Positions 51,848 through 62,077 are shown, counted from the first letter of the stretch. The stretch: 64,000 bases of DNA from Altererythrobacter epoxidivorans (GCF_001281485.1 NZ_CP012669.1:2511501-2575500); one strand, 5' to 3'. Notes: generated by a model not told the origin, from the letters alone. Program-made: numbers and translations.

Positions 51848-52861
51848 CTAGACTTCGAAATAATCGCGATACCAGGCGACGAACTGGCGGATACCTTCCT
51901 TCACGTCGGTCTGCGGCTGGTAACCGGTTAGCTCCTTCAGCAAGGTCGCATCGGCCCAGGTGGCCGGCACGTCGCCCTTCTGCATCGGCATGAAGTTCTT
52001 GACCGCTTCGCGCCCGCACTGCTTCTCGATTTCTTCGATGAAGTCCATCAGGCGCACCTTGTCGCTATTGCCGATGTTGACGACGCGGAACGGCGCCACC
52101 GGCGACAGGCTGTCGTAGGGCGCGATGTCCTCTGCGCTTTCGGGCCGCACCGGCGGTGTATCGATCAACAGGCGGATGCCGCGCACCAGATCGGTCACAA
52201 AGGTGAAGTCGCGGTACATGTCACCATTATTGTAGATGTCGATCGGGGTCCCTTCGAGGATCCCCTTGGTGAACTTGAACAGCGCCATGTCCGGCCGGCC
52301 CCAAGGGCCATAGACCGTGAAGAAGCGGAACATGGTCGTCGGCAGGTTCCACAGATGGGCGTAGCTGTGCGCCATCGACTCGTTCGCCTTCTTGGTCGCG
52401 GCATAGAGGGTCAGCTGGGTTTCAACCCGCTCGCGTTCATCGAAGGGCATGTCCTCGTTCGCGCCATAGACCGAACTGGTCGATGCCATCAGCAGGTGAT
52501 CGACCCCCAGTTCGCGCGCGCATTCCATCACATTGAACGTCCCGACGATGTTCGCGTCGATATAGGCGCGGGGGTTCTCGAGGCTGTAGCGCACACCTGC
52601 TTGTGCTGCGAGGTGGACGATGACGTCCGGTTTTTCTTCCATCGCCAACGCGTGAAGCCGGTCGAAATCCTCCAGCATCCCGATATGCGCGCTGAAGTGC
52701 TGGTTCTGCAGCAGCATCTGGTGGCGGCGTTCCTTGATCCGCACATCGTAATAGTCGGTCATCCCGTCATAGCCGACGACCGCGAAGCCTTCTTCCAGCA
52801 GGAGTTTCGAAAGGTGGAAGCCGATGAAGCCGGCTGTGCCGGTGACCAGTACCTTGCGCAT
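51848..52861 (-). CDS. NAD-dependent epimerase, UDP-glucuronate 4-epimerase type
   Basis: A 337-residue extended short-chain dehydrogenase. The NAD motif GTAGFIG is at residues 8-14, Ser in STSSVYG at about 127-133 and the catalytic pair Y153/K157 in YAATK. The sequence YDGMTDYYDVRIKERR near the N-terminus and NNGDMYRDFTFVTDLV later are typical of UDP-glucuronate 4-epimerases, which make UDP-galacturonate. It is the last gene of the polysaccharide cluster, 37 bases after the sugar transferase. Confidence 0.9.
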   Translation of the reverse strand: MRKVLVTGTAGFIGFHLSKLLLEEGFAVVGYDGMTDYYDVRIKERRHQMLLQNQHFSAHIGMLEDFDRLHALAMEEKPDVIVHLAAQAGVRYSLENPRAYIDANIVGTFNVMECARELGVDHLLMASTSSVYGANEDMPFDERERVETQLTLYAATKKANESMAHSYAHLWNLPTTMFRFFTVYGPWGRPDMALFKFTKGILEGTPIDIYNNGDMYRDFTFVTDLVRGIRLLIDTPPVRPESAEDIAPYDSLSPVAPFRVVNIGNSDKVRLMDFIEEIEKQCGREAVKNFMPMQKGDVPATWADATLLKELTGYQPQTDVKEGIRQFVAWYRDYFEV

Positions 52862-52898
52862 GATTGTATCGATAATCCTGTGATTAGGTGATGCGTGG

Positions 52899-54200
52899 TC
52901 AGCGTGCGCCGAGCCCGCCGAAGATGACGCGAACCGTCTTGAGGGCGATCAATATGTCGAGCCAGAGCGAGATATTCTTCACGTAGTAGAAATCGTAGCG
53001 GAGCTTGGCATTCACCGAGTTGAGATCGGTTACATGTCCCTGGTTCACCTGCGCCCAGCCGGTGATCCCGGGCCGGACGATGTGGCGATAGCTGTAGAAA
53101 GGGATTTCGCTCTCGTACCACTCGGAAAGCTCGATCGCTTCCGGGCGTGGCCCGATCCAGCTCATGTCGCCGCCCAGCACGTTCCACGCTTGCGGCAGTT
53201 CGTCGAGACGGGTCTTGCGCAGGAAACGACCGATCCGCGTGATACGATCGTCGTCGTCGCGGGTCATGGCATCGTCGCGTCGGCCGTCGGCCGTTTCGAC
53301 TATCTCACGCTCGCGCATGGTGCGAAACTTGACCATGCGGAAGGGCTTGCCGCGAAAGCCCATCCGCTGCTGGAAGAACAGGATCGAACCCTTGGAATCG
53401 AGCCTGATCGCAAGAGCGGTCAGCGTGAGCAGGACGAGGAGCAGAGGCGAAAGCGCGATGACCGAGACGATGTCGAACAGCCGCTTTGCCGTCATGTAGG
53501 GAAGGTTGGGGATCAGTGATCCGAGGTCGTTCTCGGCAAGGTGGTCGATCCGGACCTGACCGGTCTGCAGTTCCATGATCTGGCGGAAATGGTACACAGG
53601 AATGCCCTTTAGTGCCGCATTGGCAAAAAGGCGTTCCCATTCGGGGGCATGGTCGAAATGGAGATCGGCAATGATTGCCCCATCGATACGGCCGTGTGCG
53701 ACCTGTCTCTCCAGTTCGGCAAGTGGAGGGGCCGCAATAAAACTCGGCCTCAGCAACAATTCCTCCACCCGTCCGCCCGGCACGACGATCTGCGGGCGAC
53801 GGGCATGGCGGGTCTTGGCGACAACCAGATAACTTGTTGCCAGAGTGGCAGCCATGCCGAGCAGGAAAAGCGAGATCGAATAAGGTATGCGGGCGAGCCC
53901 GATGAAACCGAGCATTGCGCCAAACGCGAACAGGTTGACCGGAACGACGTAGGAAAGCTGCCGCGCCTTTGCATACTGCCGCAGCCGGTCAAGCGCATAC
54001 CAGGAAGCGAATGTCGCGACGAACAGCGTGTAGACCGTGTTGTGCCAGTAGGGGAGTTCGATTGTCGGACGCATGATCGCGTTCCAGACAATGACCGGCA
54101 GGACCAGGCCGAAAAGCAGGTAGGTAAGCAGGCGCACATCGCGGCGCGCGAGCAAACGTCTACGCGCCACCGCCTGTGGTTGGACCTGCTGCACGTGCAT
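52899..54200 (-). CDS. initiating polyprenyl-phosphate sugar transferase (WbaP/ExoY type)
   Basis: A 433-residue membrane protein. Four or five helices in the first 130 residues precede a Rossmann-like domain (about 130-240, PGGRVEELLLRPSF) and a final C-terminal catalytic domain: KRLFDIVSVIALSPLLL, QQRMGFRGKPFRMVKFRTM (in part), RLDELPQAWNVLGGDMSWIGPRP (in part). It transfers the first sugar phosphate to undecaprenyl phosphate to begin repeat-unit assembly. The CoA-binding-like middle domain is normal for this class. It lies between the GT4 gene and the epimerase gene. Confidence 0.93.
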   Translation of the reverse strand: MHVQQVQPQAVARRRLLARRDVRLLTYLLFGLVLPVIVWNAIMRPTIELPYWHNTVYTLFVATFASWYALDRLRQYAKARQLSYVVPVNLFAFGAMLGFIGLARIPYSISLFLLGMAATLATSYLVVAKTRHARRPQIVVPGGRVEELLLRPSFIAAPPLAELERQVAHGRIDGAIIADLHFDHAPEWERLFANAALKGIPVYHFRQIMELQTGQVRIDHLAENDLGSLIPNLPYMTAKRLFDIVSVIALSPLLLVLLTLTALAIRLDSKGSILFFQQRMGFRGKPFRMVKFRTMREREIVETADGRRDDAMTRDDDDRITRIGRFLRKTRLDELPQAWNVLGGDMSWIGPRPEAIELSEWYESEIPFYSYRHIVRPGITGWAQVNQGHVTDLNSVNAKLRYDFYYVKNISLWLDILIALKTVRVIFGGLGAR

Positions 54201-54313
54201 TGCTTACTCCGTCCCGGGTTGCGACGCCTTGCCCGCGGTTCAGGAACCCGCCCTATCCCGTGACCGGATGGCTGGCAAGCATCGTGGGGCGGCCGGTTCA
54301 ATTGCTTCGGTGG

Positions 54314-55441
54314 TCAAACGCCGAGAGTATCGATCGCGTCTCGATAAGCCTGGATGACGACATCGACGGAGAATTCGCGTTCCATCCTCGATCGTGCCGC
54401 ACCGCCCATCGCGGCCTGTGCCTCTCGCGTAAGCGCGGCGAAATCGCGGAGCTTCTCTGCCAGATCCAGCGCATCGCGAACATTGCAGAGCAGCCCGGTG
54501 ACGCCCTCTTCGACCACCGAATTGCACCCGGTCACGTCGCTGGCAACGGCTGGTCGTCCTAGCGCCGCACCTTCGATCAGGGTTCGCGGCGCACCTTCGC
54601 GATAGGATGGCAGTACCACGCAATGTGCATCGGTGATGAAGGGACGGACATCTTCGGTTGTACCGTGGTATTCGATGATCCCTTCGGCCTGCCATTCGCG
54701 CAATTGCCCTGCATCGATGGCGGTGCGGTTCTCTGCTCCGAGCGGGCCGAGGAGGTGAAACTCTGCTGCAACGCCCTCTGTCCGCAATTTGCGTGCTGCC
54801 TCGATGTATTCGAATACGCCCTTGTCGCGGATAAGGCGGGCGATCATCAGGAAGCGCGTTGGGCCTCCTGCGCAGGGGAAGGGCGCTTCCGCGAATTGCT
54901 CAAGATCGATGCCCGACCCGGGAAGAAGGCTTGCCTGTGCCGGTTTCACAAGCTTTCTTCGGACGAACAGGTCGCGGTCATCCGCATTCTGAAAGAAGAC
55001 CAGCGGCAATCTGCGAAATGCCGTGCGATATAGCTTTTCCGCAACCGCTTGCAGCCACCTGCCGCCGAGGAACGCCGTTCCGAGTCCCGTGACATTTGGA
55101 ATGAACGCGATCTTTGCTGAGCGCGCGGCCATTGCGCCGAACAAATTGTTCTTGATGGTGAAGCTCAGCACCAGATCGGGGGCAAGTTCGCCAAAATGAT
55201 TCCGGAATCGGCGCATCAGAACAAGATCGCTCAACGGGTTCAGCCCCTTGCGCTCCATTTCAAGCGGCACGAAGGTGCAGCCGAGACCTTCCAGCAACGG
55301 AACCGTCTCGTCGTGTGGCGCAAGGACGGTTACCCTGTGCCCGTCATCGAGCAATGCCTGGACCAGCGGCTTGCGAAAGTTCCAGATGTTCCACGCCGCA
55401 TTGACGGTGAGCACCATGTGCAAGGATCGCGCCGCCGCCAT
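54314..55441 (-). CDS. glycosyltransferase family 4 protein
   Basis: A 375-residue GT-B glycosyltransferase. The donor-site region has FLMIARLIRDKGVFEYIEAARKL (in part) and the E-x7-E motif in SYREGAPRTLIEGAALGRP. The N-terminal acceptor domain begins MVLTVNAAWNIWNFRKPL. ATG 55441 has AGGG upstream; a TTG at 55471 would overlap rfbA and is less likely. It adds a sugar to the lipid-linked repeat. The donor is unknown, with rhamnose from the adjacent rfb genes as a possibility. Confidence 0.9.
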   Translation of the reverse strand: MAAARSLHMVLTVNAAWNIWNFRKPLVQALLDDGHRVTVLAPHDETVPLLEGLGCTFVPLEMERKGLNPLSDLVLMRRFRNHFGELAPDLVLSFTIKNNLFGAMAARSAKIAFIPNVTGLGTAFLGGRWLQAVAEKLYRTAFRRLPLVFFQNADDRDLFVRRKLVKPAQASLLPGSGIDLEQFAEAPFPCAGGPTRFLMIARLIRDKGVFEYIEAARKLRTEGVAAEFHLLGPLGAENRTAIDAGQLREWQAEGIIEYHGTTEDVRPFITDAHCVVLPSYREGAPRTLIEGAALGRPAVASDVTGCNSVVEEGVTGLLCNVRDALDLAEKLRDFAALTREAQAAMGGAARSRMEREFSVDVVIQAYRDAIDTLGV

Positions 55442-55457
55442 CGGCCCTGTCGCCGCC

Positions 55458-56336
55458 TCAGTCGTCTGCAAGCAGCGCCATCAGATAGGCGCCATAGGCG
55501 TTCTTGCCAAAGGTTTTCGCGCGTGCGCGCAATTGCCCGGCATCGATCCAGCCCTGGGTGAAAGCAATCTCGTCCGGCGAACCGACCTGGTAGCCCTGTC
55601 GTTCGCTGAGCGTGCGGACGAAATTACCGGCATCGAGCAGCGAGCCATGTGTCCCGGTGTCGAGCCAGGCATACCCACGCCCGAGCGTTTCGATACCCAG
55701 TTCGCCAGCGTCGAGATACATTTCGAGGAGGCTCGTAATCTCGAGCTCGCCGCGAGCCGATGGCTTTACCTGCCGCGCGCGTTCGCTCGCCTTTCCGTCG
55801 AGGAAATAGAGGCCTGTCACCGCGTAGTTGGATGGCGGATTGGCCGGCTTTTCGATGATCTGATTGACCTTGCCATCGGCGTCGAAGCCGACGACGCCAT
55901 AGCGTTCCGGGTCTGCCACGTGATATCCGAACACGGTCCCGCCGGTCGTTTGTGCGTCGGCCGCGCGAAGCTGTTCGGGAAGGCCGTGACCGTAAAAGAT
56001 ATTGTCGCCCAGAACCATCGCCGACGGGGCTCCGTCGAGGAAATCCTCTGCAAGGAGATAAGCCTGGGCAAGGCCATCGGGCGAAGGCTGGGTTATGAAT
56101 TCGAACCGCAGGCCCCATTGCGACCCGTCGCCCAGCGCGCGCATGAACTGGCCCTGGTCCTCGGGCGTGGTGATGATTGCAATCTCGCGAATACCGGCAA
56201 GCATCAGCACCGAAAGCGGGTAATAGATCATCGGCTTGTCGTAGATCGGCAGCAATTGCTTCGATACCGACATGGTGATCGGCCATAGGCGTGTGCCCGA
56301 TCCGCCTGCGAGAATGATTCCTTTACGACCCGTCAC
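55458..56336 (-). CDS. rfbA: glucose-1-phosphate thymidylyltransferase
   Basis: A 292-residue enzyme making dTDP-glucose. The nucleotide-binding signature GGSGTRLWPIT is at residues 11-21. It continues with KQLLPIYDKPMIYYPLSVLM (in part) and the catalytic-region GDNIFYGHGL. The start is GTG and shares GTGA with the rfbD stop. First step of the dTDP-L-rhamnose pathway; all four genes are present in the order C, B, D, A. Confidence 0.96.
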   Translation of the reverse strand: MTGRKGIILAGGSGTRLWPITMSVSKQLLPIYDKPMIYYPLSVLMLAGIREIAIITTPEDQGQFMRALGDGSQWGLRFEFITQPSPDGLAQAYLLAEDFLDGAPSAMVLGDNIFYGHGLPEQLRAADAQTTGGTVFGYHVADPERYGVVGFDADGKVNQIIEKPANPPSNYAVTGLYFLDGKASERARQVKPSARGELEITSLLEMYLDAGELGIETLGRGYAWLDTGTHGSLLDAGNFVRTLSERQGYQVGSPDEIAFTQGWIDAGQLRARAKTFGKNAYGAYLMALLADD

Positions 56337-57187
56337 AAGTTGAGCTCCATAAGCACGGCATCGAGATCGTTCCGCCAGTCGGGGCGGGATATGCCGAAGT
56401 CCCGCTCGATGGCGCTGCAGTCGAGGCGCGAATTGGCAGGACGGCGTGCGGGGGTCGGATAGTCGGCAGTGGTGATCTTGTCGACCCGGCAGTCCAGTCC
56501 GGCGCGATCCATGATCGCTTCTGCAAACCCGGCCCAGCTGACATCGGGTGTGCCGGCAAAGTGATAGATGCCGCCTGTCTTGCCTGCGACCATGCTCTTC
56601 GCACAGGTCAACAGCGCTGCCGCGATGGATGCAGCCGAGGTCGGACCTCCGACCTGGTCGTCGACCACGCCGAGGCTCTCCCGTTCTTTGCCGAGGCGCA
56701 GCATCGTCTTGACGAAGTTGTTGCCGTGGGCGCTGAACACCCAGCTGGTCCGGAGCACCAGCCAGTTACCGCCTGCTTGTGCGATCGCTTTCTCTCCAGC
56801 CAGCTTGCTCCGGCCATAGGCGCCAAGAGGCGCCGTATCGTGATCGGGCGAGAACGCAGTTTCGCCGCTGCCGTCGAACACATAATCGGTCGACACGTGG
56901 AGCAAGGGAATGCCTAGATCGGCACAGGCTTTCGCAATGGACGCTGGTGCAGCGCCATTGATCAGGGTGGCGAGCTGCTCTTCTTCCTCGGCACGATCGA
57001 CGGCGGTATAAGCGGCGGCATTGATGACGACGTCGGGCTGGACGTCACAGACCGCGCTGGCGCAGGCTTCGGGATCCGACAGGTCTGCTTCTTCTCGAGA
57101 GAGAAAGTGCGTCTCCCATTCCTGCGGGCAGGCACGTTTCAATTCGCGCGCAACCTGGCCGGTCGAACCGAAGACCAGCAGCCTCAC
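56333..57187 (-). CDS. rfbD: dTDP-4-dehydrorhamnose reductase
   Basis: A 284-residue NADPH reductase completing dTDP-L-rhamnose. The nucleotide motif is [10 protein letters not shown], and the catalytic YxxxK appears as YGRSKLAGE. The family stretch [11 protein letters not shown] is also present. The start is a GTG at 57187 overlapping the rfbB stop (GTGA); a longer frame upstream does not fit the family N-terminus. It is coupled to rfbA at the other end. Confidence 0.95.
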   Translation of the reverse strand: MRLLVFGSTGQVARELKRACPQEWETHFLSREEADLSDPEACASAVCDVQPDVVINAAAYTAVDRAEEEEQLATLINGAAPASIAKACADLGIPLLHVSTDYVFDGSGETAFSPDHDTAPLGAYGRSKLAGEKAIAQAGGNWLVLRTSWVFSAHGNNFVKTMLRLGKERESLGVVDDQVGGPTSAASIAAALLTCAKSMVAGKTGGIYHFAGTPDVSWAGFAEAIMDRAGLDCRVDKITTADYPTPARRPANSRLDCSAIERDFGISRPDWRNDLDAVLMELNL

Positions 57188-58221
57188 GATTTGGTACCGT
57201 GCCTCTTGCCGGCGCCCGCTTCCCACAAGGGGCGCCACCAGGCTTCATTGTCGAGATACCAGCGGACCGTTTTCTGAAGGCCTTCCTCGACCGTTACCGA
57301 TGGCTCCCATCCCAGCTCGTCGCGAATGCGGCTGGCGTCAATGGCATAGCGCATGTCATGACCCGGGCGATCGGTCACATAGGTGATCTGCTCGCTGTAT
57401 GGTGCCGCTCCCGGCTTCATCTCGTCGAGGATCCGGCAGACTTCGCGTACCAGCTCGATATTCTGGCGCTCGTTATTGCCGCCCACATTGTAGCTGCGAC
57501 CAACCTTGCCCTTGCCGAGGACAGTCAGCAGCGCTTCGACATGGTCTTCGACATAAAGCCAGTCGCGGACATTCTCGCCCTTGCCGTAAACCGGTATCGG
57601 ATTGCCCTCGAGCGCGTTGATGATGATCACCGGAATCAGCTTTTCCGGGAAGTGGTAAGGCCCGTAGTTGTTCGAACAATTGGTCAGCAATACCGGCAGG
57701 CCGTAGGTTTCGTGCCAGGCGCGCACCAGATGGTCGGACGATGCCTTCGATGCCGAATAGGGCGAGCGCGGATCGTAAGGGGTCTCTTCGGTGAACAGCC
57801 CCGTATCACCGAGGCTGCCGTACACTTCGTCGGTAGAGATGTGGAGGAAGCGGAAGCCTTCCGGCTTGTCGCGACGCGTCCAAAAGGCGCGCGCTGCTTC
57901 CAGCATGTTGTACGTACCGGTGATGTTGGTCGCGATGAAATCGCCCGGCCCGTCGATCGAACGGTCGACATGGCTTTCGGCAGCAAGATGCATGACGGCA
58001 TCGGGTTCGTGTTCTGCAAATACGCGGTCCAGCGCCTCGCGATCGCGAATGTCCGCCTTGGCAAAGGCGTAGTTGGGATTGCCGGCCACCGGCGCCACAT
58101 TTTCGAGGTTTGCGGCATAGGTCAGGGCGTCGAGGTTCACCACCTCATGGCCTGCCTCTACAGCCTGGCGAACGAGGGCCGATCCGATAAACCCGGCACC
58201 GCCGGTAACGAGGATTTTCAT
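57184..58221 (-). CDS. rfbB: dTDP-glucose 4,6-dehydratase
   Basis: A 345-residue extended SDR that converts dTDP-glucose to the 4-keto-6-deoxy form. The NAD motif is [10 protein letters not shown] at residues 7-16. The signatures [24 protein letters not shown] and YSASKASSD (catalytic Tyr/Lys) are all present. The next gene on the strand upstream is rfbC, 17 bases away. Confidence 0.97.
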   Translation of the reverse strand: MKILVTGGAGFIGSALVRQAVEAGHEVVNLDALTYAANLENVAPVAGNPNYAFAKADIRDREALDRVFAEHEPDAVMHLAAESHVDRSIDGPGDFIATNITGTYNMLEAARAFWTRRDKPEGFRFLHISTDEVYGSLGDTGLFTEETPYDPRSPYSASKASSDHLVRAWHETYGLPVLLTNCSNNYGPYHFPEKLIPVIIINALEGNPIPVYGKGENVRDWLYVEDHVEALLTVLGKGKVGRSYNVGGNNERQNIELVREVCRILDEMKPGAAPYSEQITYVTDRPGHDMRYAIDASRIRDELGWEPSVTVEEGLQKTVRWYLDNEAWWRPLWEAGAGKRHGTKS

Positions 58222-58238
58222 AGCAACTCTTGCATTGG

Positions 58239-58787
58239 TCAGAATGGCGACGCGACGTCGCTGGTTAGAGGGGCTGCCTCGTCCTTGGCGGACAGGACCG
58301 GATCGCCTTCAAGCGGCCAGTCGATGCCAATGTCAGGATCGTTCCACCTGATCGCACCATCGGATTCCGGCGCGTAGGGCGCACTGCATTTGTACTGAAG
58401 CTCGCTATTCGGTTCGAGCGTGACGAAGCCATGCAGGAAGCCGGATGGAATGAACAGCTGGGTCCCGCTTTGCGGGTCCAGTTCGATTCCGAAATACTTC
58501 AGGTACGTGGGTGACTGCGGCCGGTAATCGACCGCCACATCCCATATCTTGCCGCGCGTGCAACGGACCAGCTTTGCCTGCGCATTCGGCGGTTTCTGGT
58601 AGTGAAGGCCGCGCAGTGTGCCGACGGCACTCGACATCGAATGGTTGTCCTGCACCCAATCGCACCCGATGCCGGCAGCCGCATAGCGCTGCGCGTTCCA
58701 GGTTTCCTCAAACCATCCCCGATCATCCCCGAACCGTGCAGGTTCGATCATCAGCAATCCGTCGATAGGGGTCTGTCTGACTTGCAT
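58239..58787 (-). CDS. rfbC: dTDP-4-dehydrorhamnose 3,5-epimerase
   Basis: A 182-residue cupin-fold epimerase. The catalytic His is H62 in GTLRGLHYQ, and the family block [13 protein letters not shown] with [14 protein letters not shown] follows. ATG 58787 begins [10 protein letters not shown], as in homologues; the long open frame extending to 59729 is antisense shadow of the EpsG gene and not part of it. The ribosome site is weak. Confidence 0.95.
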   Translation of the reverse strand: MQVRQTPIDGLLMIEPARFGDDRGWFEETWNAQRYAAAGIGCDWVQDNHSMSSAVGTLRGLHYQKPPNAQAKLVRCTRGKIWDVAVDYRPQSPTYLKYFGIELDPQSGTQLFIPSGFLHGFVTLEPNSELQYKCSAPYAPESDGAIRWNDPDIGIDWPLEGDPVLSAKDEAAPLTSDVASPF

Positions 58788-58816
58788 TGCAGCTTTCGTT
58801 TGATGGGCGCTGCCCC

Positions 58817-59860
58817 TCAGAACAGCACGCTCTGGTAAGGCTCGTAGCAGGATCGGAAGTGCGAGGACATGGCCTGCCAGCCGATGGTATAAATGCCGTA
58901 GAACAACGGTGGCAACAGGACCGCAACGAAATGGAAGCGGCGCAGGAACAGGAGTTGCGCGACGAGGACGAAGGTCACGATGCTGAACGGCATCACGTAA
59001 TAGTTGAACCGGTGCAAGGCGAAGCTCGACAGGAAGACAAGCGGGAAAAGTGCCGCGATCGCGAGATTCCAGAATTTCAGCGAATTGAAATGTTTCGGAT
59101 ACCACTTCTCGAATGTCTGCATCTTCGAGAAGAACAACACTGTCGCCGGGATCATCAGGAAGTAGCGGAAGACCGCGCCCCCGGATGACTGATCGCCGTA
59201 AACCTGCTCGATATAGCGGTCCTGGTAAAGCTCGAGCCGGTCGGACAGCAGCCACAGGCCCAGCGGCAGCAGTGCCAACGCAGCCCATGTGACTCGTCCG
59301 AAACTCACATTCACACCGGCGAGCGCACCAAGCGGGAGAAAAACATAGGCCGATGTATGGAATTGCGCGGCGAGCAATACCCAAAGGAAGGTCTGGAACT
59401 TCTTGCCTTCCGAAAACGGCACCGACGCCGCCATGATCATCGATACTGCGATCGCCTGACGCAGCCCGGACATGCCCAGCTGCATTACGATGATCGGAAA
59501 CAGTAGCGCCAGGATCATCAGCTGGTGGTCGTGATGTCTCAGGAAGCGATACCAGCAAAGCACCATGATCGCAGAGCAGATCAGGTTGACCCACATATAG
59601 TCGAGTCCGGAAGAAACCACCCCGATCATGATCAGGTTGAAGCCCGGTTCGGGATTTTCGAAGGCATAAAGCCAGTCTGCATCGACGGGTGTATTGTCGT
59701 AACGGCTCAGATAACCGCTGTAGTCGCAACCGACGTAATAGCGTGTACCCATGAACAACAGCAGGAAGCCGAGTGCGAGCAGGAGCGCGATGAGTTCGGC
59801 GCGCCGCTCCCGGATGAACAAGCCGAGCAGGACGAAAATCCCGTAGATTGCGGTGTACAT
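58817..59860 (-). CDS. EpsG family polysaccharide membrane protein (probable polymerase)
   Basis: A 347-residue integral membrane protein with about nine hydrophobic helices. MGTRYYVGCDYSGYLSRY and MSGLRQAIAVSMIMAA are the EpsG signatures, followed by LAAQFHTSAYVFLPL. EpsG/Wzy-like proteins polymerise exopolysaccharide repeats at the periplasmic face. No Wzx flippase is seen in the window. It starts 4 bases after the deacetylase stop, so it is coupled to it. Confidence 0.85.
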   Translation of the reverse strand: MYTAIYGIFVLLGLFIRERRAELIALLLALGFLLLFMGTRYYVGCDYSGYLSRYDNTPVDADWLYAFENPEPGFNLIMIGVVSSGLDYMWVNLICSAIMVLCWYRFLRHHDHQLMILALLFPIIVMQLGMSGLRQAIAVSMIMAASVPFSEGKKFQTFLWVLLAAQFHTSAYVFLPLGALAGVNVSFGRVTWAALALLPLGLWLLSDRLELYQDRYIEQVYGDQSSGGAVFRYFLMIPATVLFFSKMQTFEKWYPKHFNSLKFWNLAIAALFPLVFLSSFALHRFNYYVMPFSIVTFVLVAQLLFLRRFHFVAVLLPPLFYGIYTIGWQAMSSHFRSCYEPYQSVLF

Positions 59861-59864
59861 CGGT

Positions 59865-60866
59865 CTATCCGGCCTGCTTCACATCTGAAGCGGCAGGTCG
59901 GATCGAACCCTTGCCCCAATCGCTCATGGTCGCGCTTTCCATACCGTGCTTGTCATGCAAGCTGCGGAAATGCGCAATGATCCGGTCGAGCCGCGCCATG
60001 TTGGCCTCGATATTCCGCCCGAAGTTATGCGGGTGCCACCACAGGTGATAGGTGCGGCCATCGATTGCCGCCCGCGTCATTTCCGACAGGACGCGGCGCA
60101 TCTGGAGATCGCCGACCAATCCCGCCAGCCTGCGTGATGTGCGAAGGAAGCGGGAAGCGGTGACATCGGTCAAACCGGCGATCACATCCATTGCGGCGCG
60201 GTCGTTCCGCTCGGCCACGGGAACGATGCTGTCGGCGAGCCGGAGGCCGCGCACGAACAGCGTGTTCTTCTCTCCCGGCCGCGAACGGTACATGATGCCG
60301 GGGGGATCGCCGCGGAACGTTTCGATGCCGATTTCGCCGGCGGCGGCGACATGGGCCTCGGTCCACTGGTTGCGCGGGAAAACGATGCTCTTGTAGTCCA
60401 CGCCGCGCACCGAGGCGATCGACCGCGCTGCTTCGAGATCGGCGCGAAATTCGTCCAGCGTCTGCCCTGGTTCGAGGCAGAAGTAATGCGAAAAGGTGTG
60501 GCAGGCGAGTTCCTGCCCTTCGGTATCGAGGATGCGATCCACCAGCGACTTGCCGAAATTATGCGGATCGCTTGCCTCGTCCTTTCCGAGACCGTTCTCG
60601 ATGAAGGCATATGGCGAGAGCGACCGGTTGGTGTAACTCGGCTGGAGCGCGGGGCGATGGTCCATCACTTCGTCGCGGGTGCCAGCAAACAGCAGCCCGA
60701 CCGTCGCCCAGGTTGCCCTTATGCCTGCTGCATCGAACCGTTCGAGCATCATCGGCAGCGCCGTGCGCACGCCGATCACGGCATCGCCATATTCGGCGAC
60801 GGAACGGTGGTCCCTCACGCCCCACATCAACTCGAAGTCGAGGGAAATGACGAGTTTACCGGGCAT
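59865..60866 (-). CDS. polysaccharide deacetylase (NodB-like)
   Basis: A 333-residue NodB-homology protein. The catalytic Asp block is VISLDFELMWG, and the metal-binding HTFSHYF is the HxxxH motif. The C-terminal third (WWHPHNFGRN) supplies the last catalytic His. There is no signal peptide, so it would act in the cytosol on a precursor, unlike most exported deacetylases. Its ATG shares one base with the ATP-grasp stop, so the two proteins are probably made together. Confidence 0.85.
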   Translation of the reverse strand: MPGKLVISLDFELMWGVRDHRSVAEYGDAVIGVRTALPMMLERFDAAGIRATWATVGLLFAGTRDEVMDHRPALQPSYTNRSLSPYAFIENGLGKDEASDPHNFGKSLVDRILDTEGQELACHTFSHYFCLEPGQTLDEFRADLEAARSIASVRGVDYKSIVFPRNQWTEAHVAAAGEIGIETFRGDPPGIMYRSRPGEKNTLFVRGLRLADSIVPVAERNDRAAMDVIAGLTDVTASRFLRTSRRLAGLVGDLQMRRVLSEMTRAAIDGRTYHLWWHPHNFGRNIEANMARLDRIIAHFRSLHDKHGMESATMSDWGKGSIRPAASDVKQAG

Positions 60867-62077
60867 CAGGCGGCGTCCTTCGATCCGCGGCGAAACGCGC
60901 GACTTGTTGCTTTCTGGAGAAAATTGCGGGCTTCGGCAAGGCTGGGACCCATGTCGGCGGCATCGAAGACGGGGCTGACGGTGCGCCTTGCCGGGCCGAC
61001 AGCGTCAAGGGCGGGCGCGGGCAGGATGAAGTCGGACTTCGCCTTGTAGAAAGCTGCCGAATACATGTCCTTCAGCCCATACCGCCACCGGACGCCGTTT
61101 TGCTGCGGAGCCTGCTTCAGCGGTGGAAGCCCAGCCATGGCGCGATAGGCTTCCTCGACGACGGGCCTGCCCGCCTCTTGCGAGACGGAGAACCACAGGG
61201 ACGGGCGCACGTTGACCTCGATGATCTTGAGGATTCCGCTTGCCGGGTCGCGCTTGAACTCCGCCGCGGCGATCCCGCGATAGCCGATATGGGAGAGTAG
61301 CTTTCTGGTGAGGCGTTCCGCCTCGTCATCCGGGCAACTTTGCACCAGGCTTGCCGAGCCGAACCCGGGAGGAAACTGGCGCAGCTTGCGAGCAGTGAAC
61401 ATCTGGCGGAAACTGCCATCGTCGTCGACATAGCAGCAAGCCAGCGCAATCTCGCTTTCCGGTCCGGGAACGATTTCCTGCACCAGGAGGGTACCGGCAT
61501 GGTCAGGTATCTGCCCGACAATGCGGTCAAGCTCAGCACGGTCGCGCACCGTCCATCCCTTTTGCCCGGACATCTCGCCCTTGATCCGGTGGATCTCTGC
61601 AGGCTTGATCATCCATGGAAAAGGTAGCGTTGGCGGCGCTTCTCCCAAACTTTCGCGGGTTGCCTCCACCGTCTGCGGCGCGGCTATCCCTGCATCGCGG
61701 CAAAGTTCGGCAAAGCTGTCCTTCGCCATGATCTTCAGTGCCAGACCGTCGGAATAACTCGGCTGGAATGCAAAATGTTCGGCAAGCCGCCCACTGTGCG
61801 CAGCAATGAATTCGACATGCCTGTCCGAACTCGGGATCAGGACTGCGCGCGGCATTGCGCGGCTCCGCCAGGCTGCCGCTTGCGCCAGGAGATTGTCGAG
61901 CAATGCTGCGTCATCGCCGGTGTCGTCGATGATGCCAGCCAGCGCCCGCGATGCGCGGCCTGCCTGCAAACCTTCTGCGACGCCAATGACCTCGGCACCG
62001 GTTGCCGCAATGGCGCGCACGACGTGGAGCCCGGTCGGCGATAGGCCCAGAACGATTGCAGGGGCGGGCACGCTCAT
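60866..62077 (-). CDS. ATP-grasp protein of the polysaccharide cluster
   Basis: A 403-residue ATP-grasp ligase. The N-terminal Rossmann-like part begins VLGLSPTGLHVVRAIAATG. The central ATP-binding lobe has FPWMIKPAEIHRIKGEMSG and TLLVQEIVPGPESEIAL. The Mg site is AAAEFKRDP...LKIIEVNVRPSLW, with the conserved E-x-N. It resembles carbamoyl-phosphate synthase large-subunit-like ligases and could attach an amino acid or small acid to a sugar. It overlaps the GT gene before it by ATGA and the deacetylase after it by one base. Confidence 0.8.
   Translation of the reverse strand: MSVPAPAIVLGLSPTGLHVVRAIAATGAEVIGVAEGLQAGRASRALAGIIDDTGDDAALLDNLLAQAAAWRSRAMPRAVLIPSSDRHVEFIAAHSGRLAEHFAFQPSYSDGLALKIMAKDSFAELCRDAGIAAPQTVEATRESLGEAPPTLPFPWMIKPAEIHRIKGEMSGQKGWTVRDRAELDRIVGQIPDHAGTLLVQEIVPGPESEIALACCYVDDDGSFRQMFTARKLRQFPPGFGSASLVQSCPDDEAERLTRKLLSHIGYRGIAAAEFKRDPASGILKIIEVNVRPSLWFSVSQEAGRPVVEEAYRAMAGLPPLKQAPQQNGVRWRYGLKDMYSAAFYKAKSDFILPAPALDAVGPARRTVSPVFDAADMGPSLAEARNFLQKATSRAFRRGSKDAA

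Noticed and set aside
58788..59729. Long minus-strand extension upstream of rfbC
   Set aside because: The extra codons overlap the EpsG gene in another frame, have no family similarity, and rfbC has its normal start at 58787.
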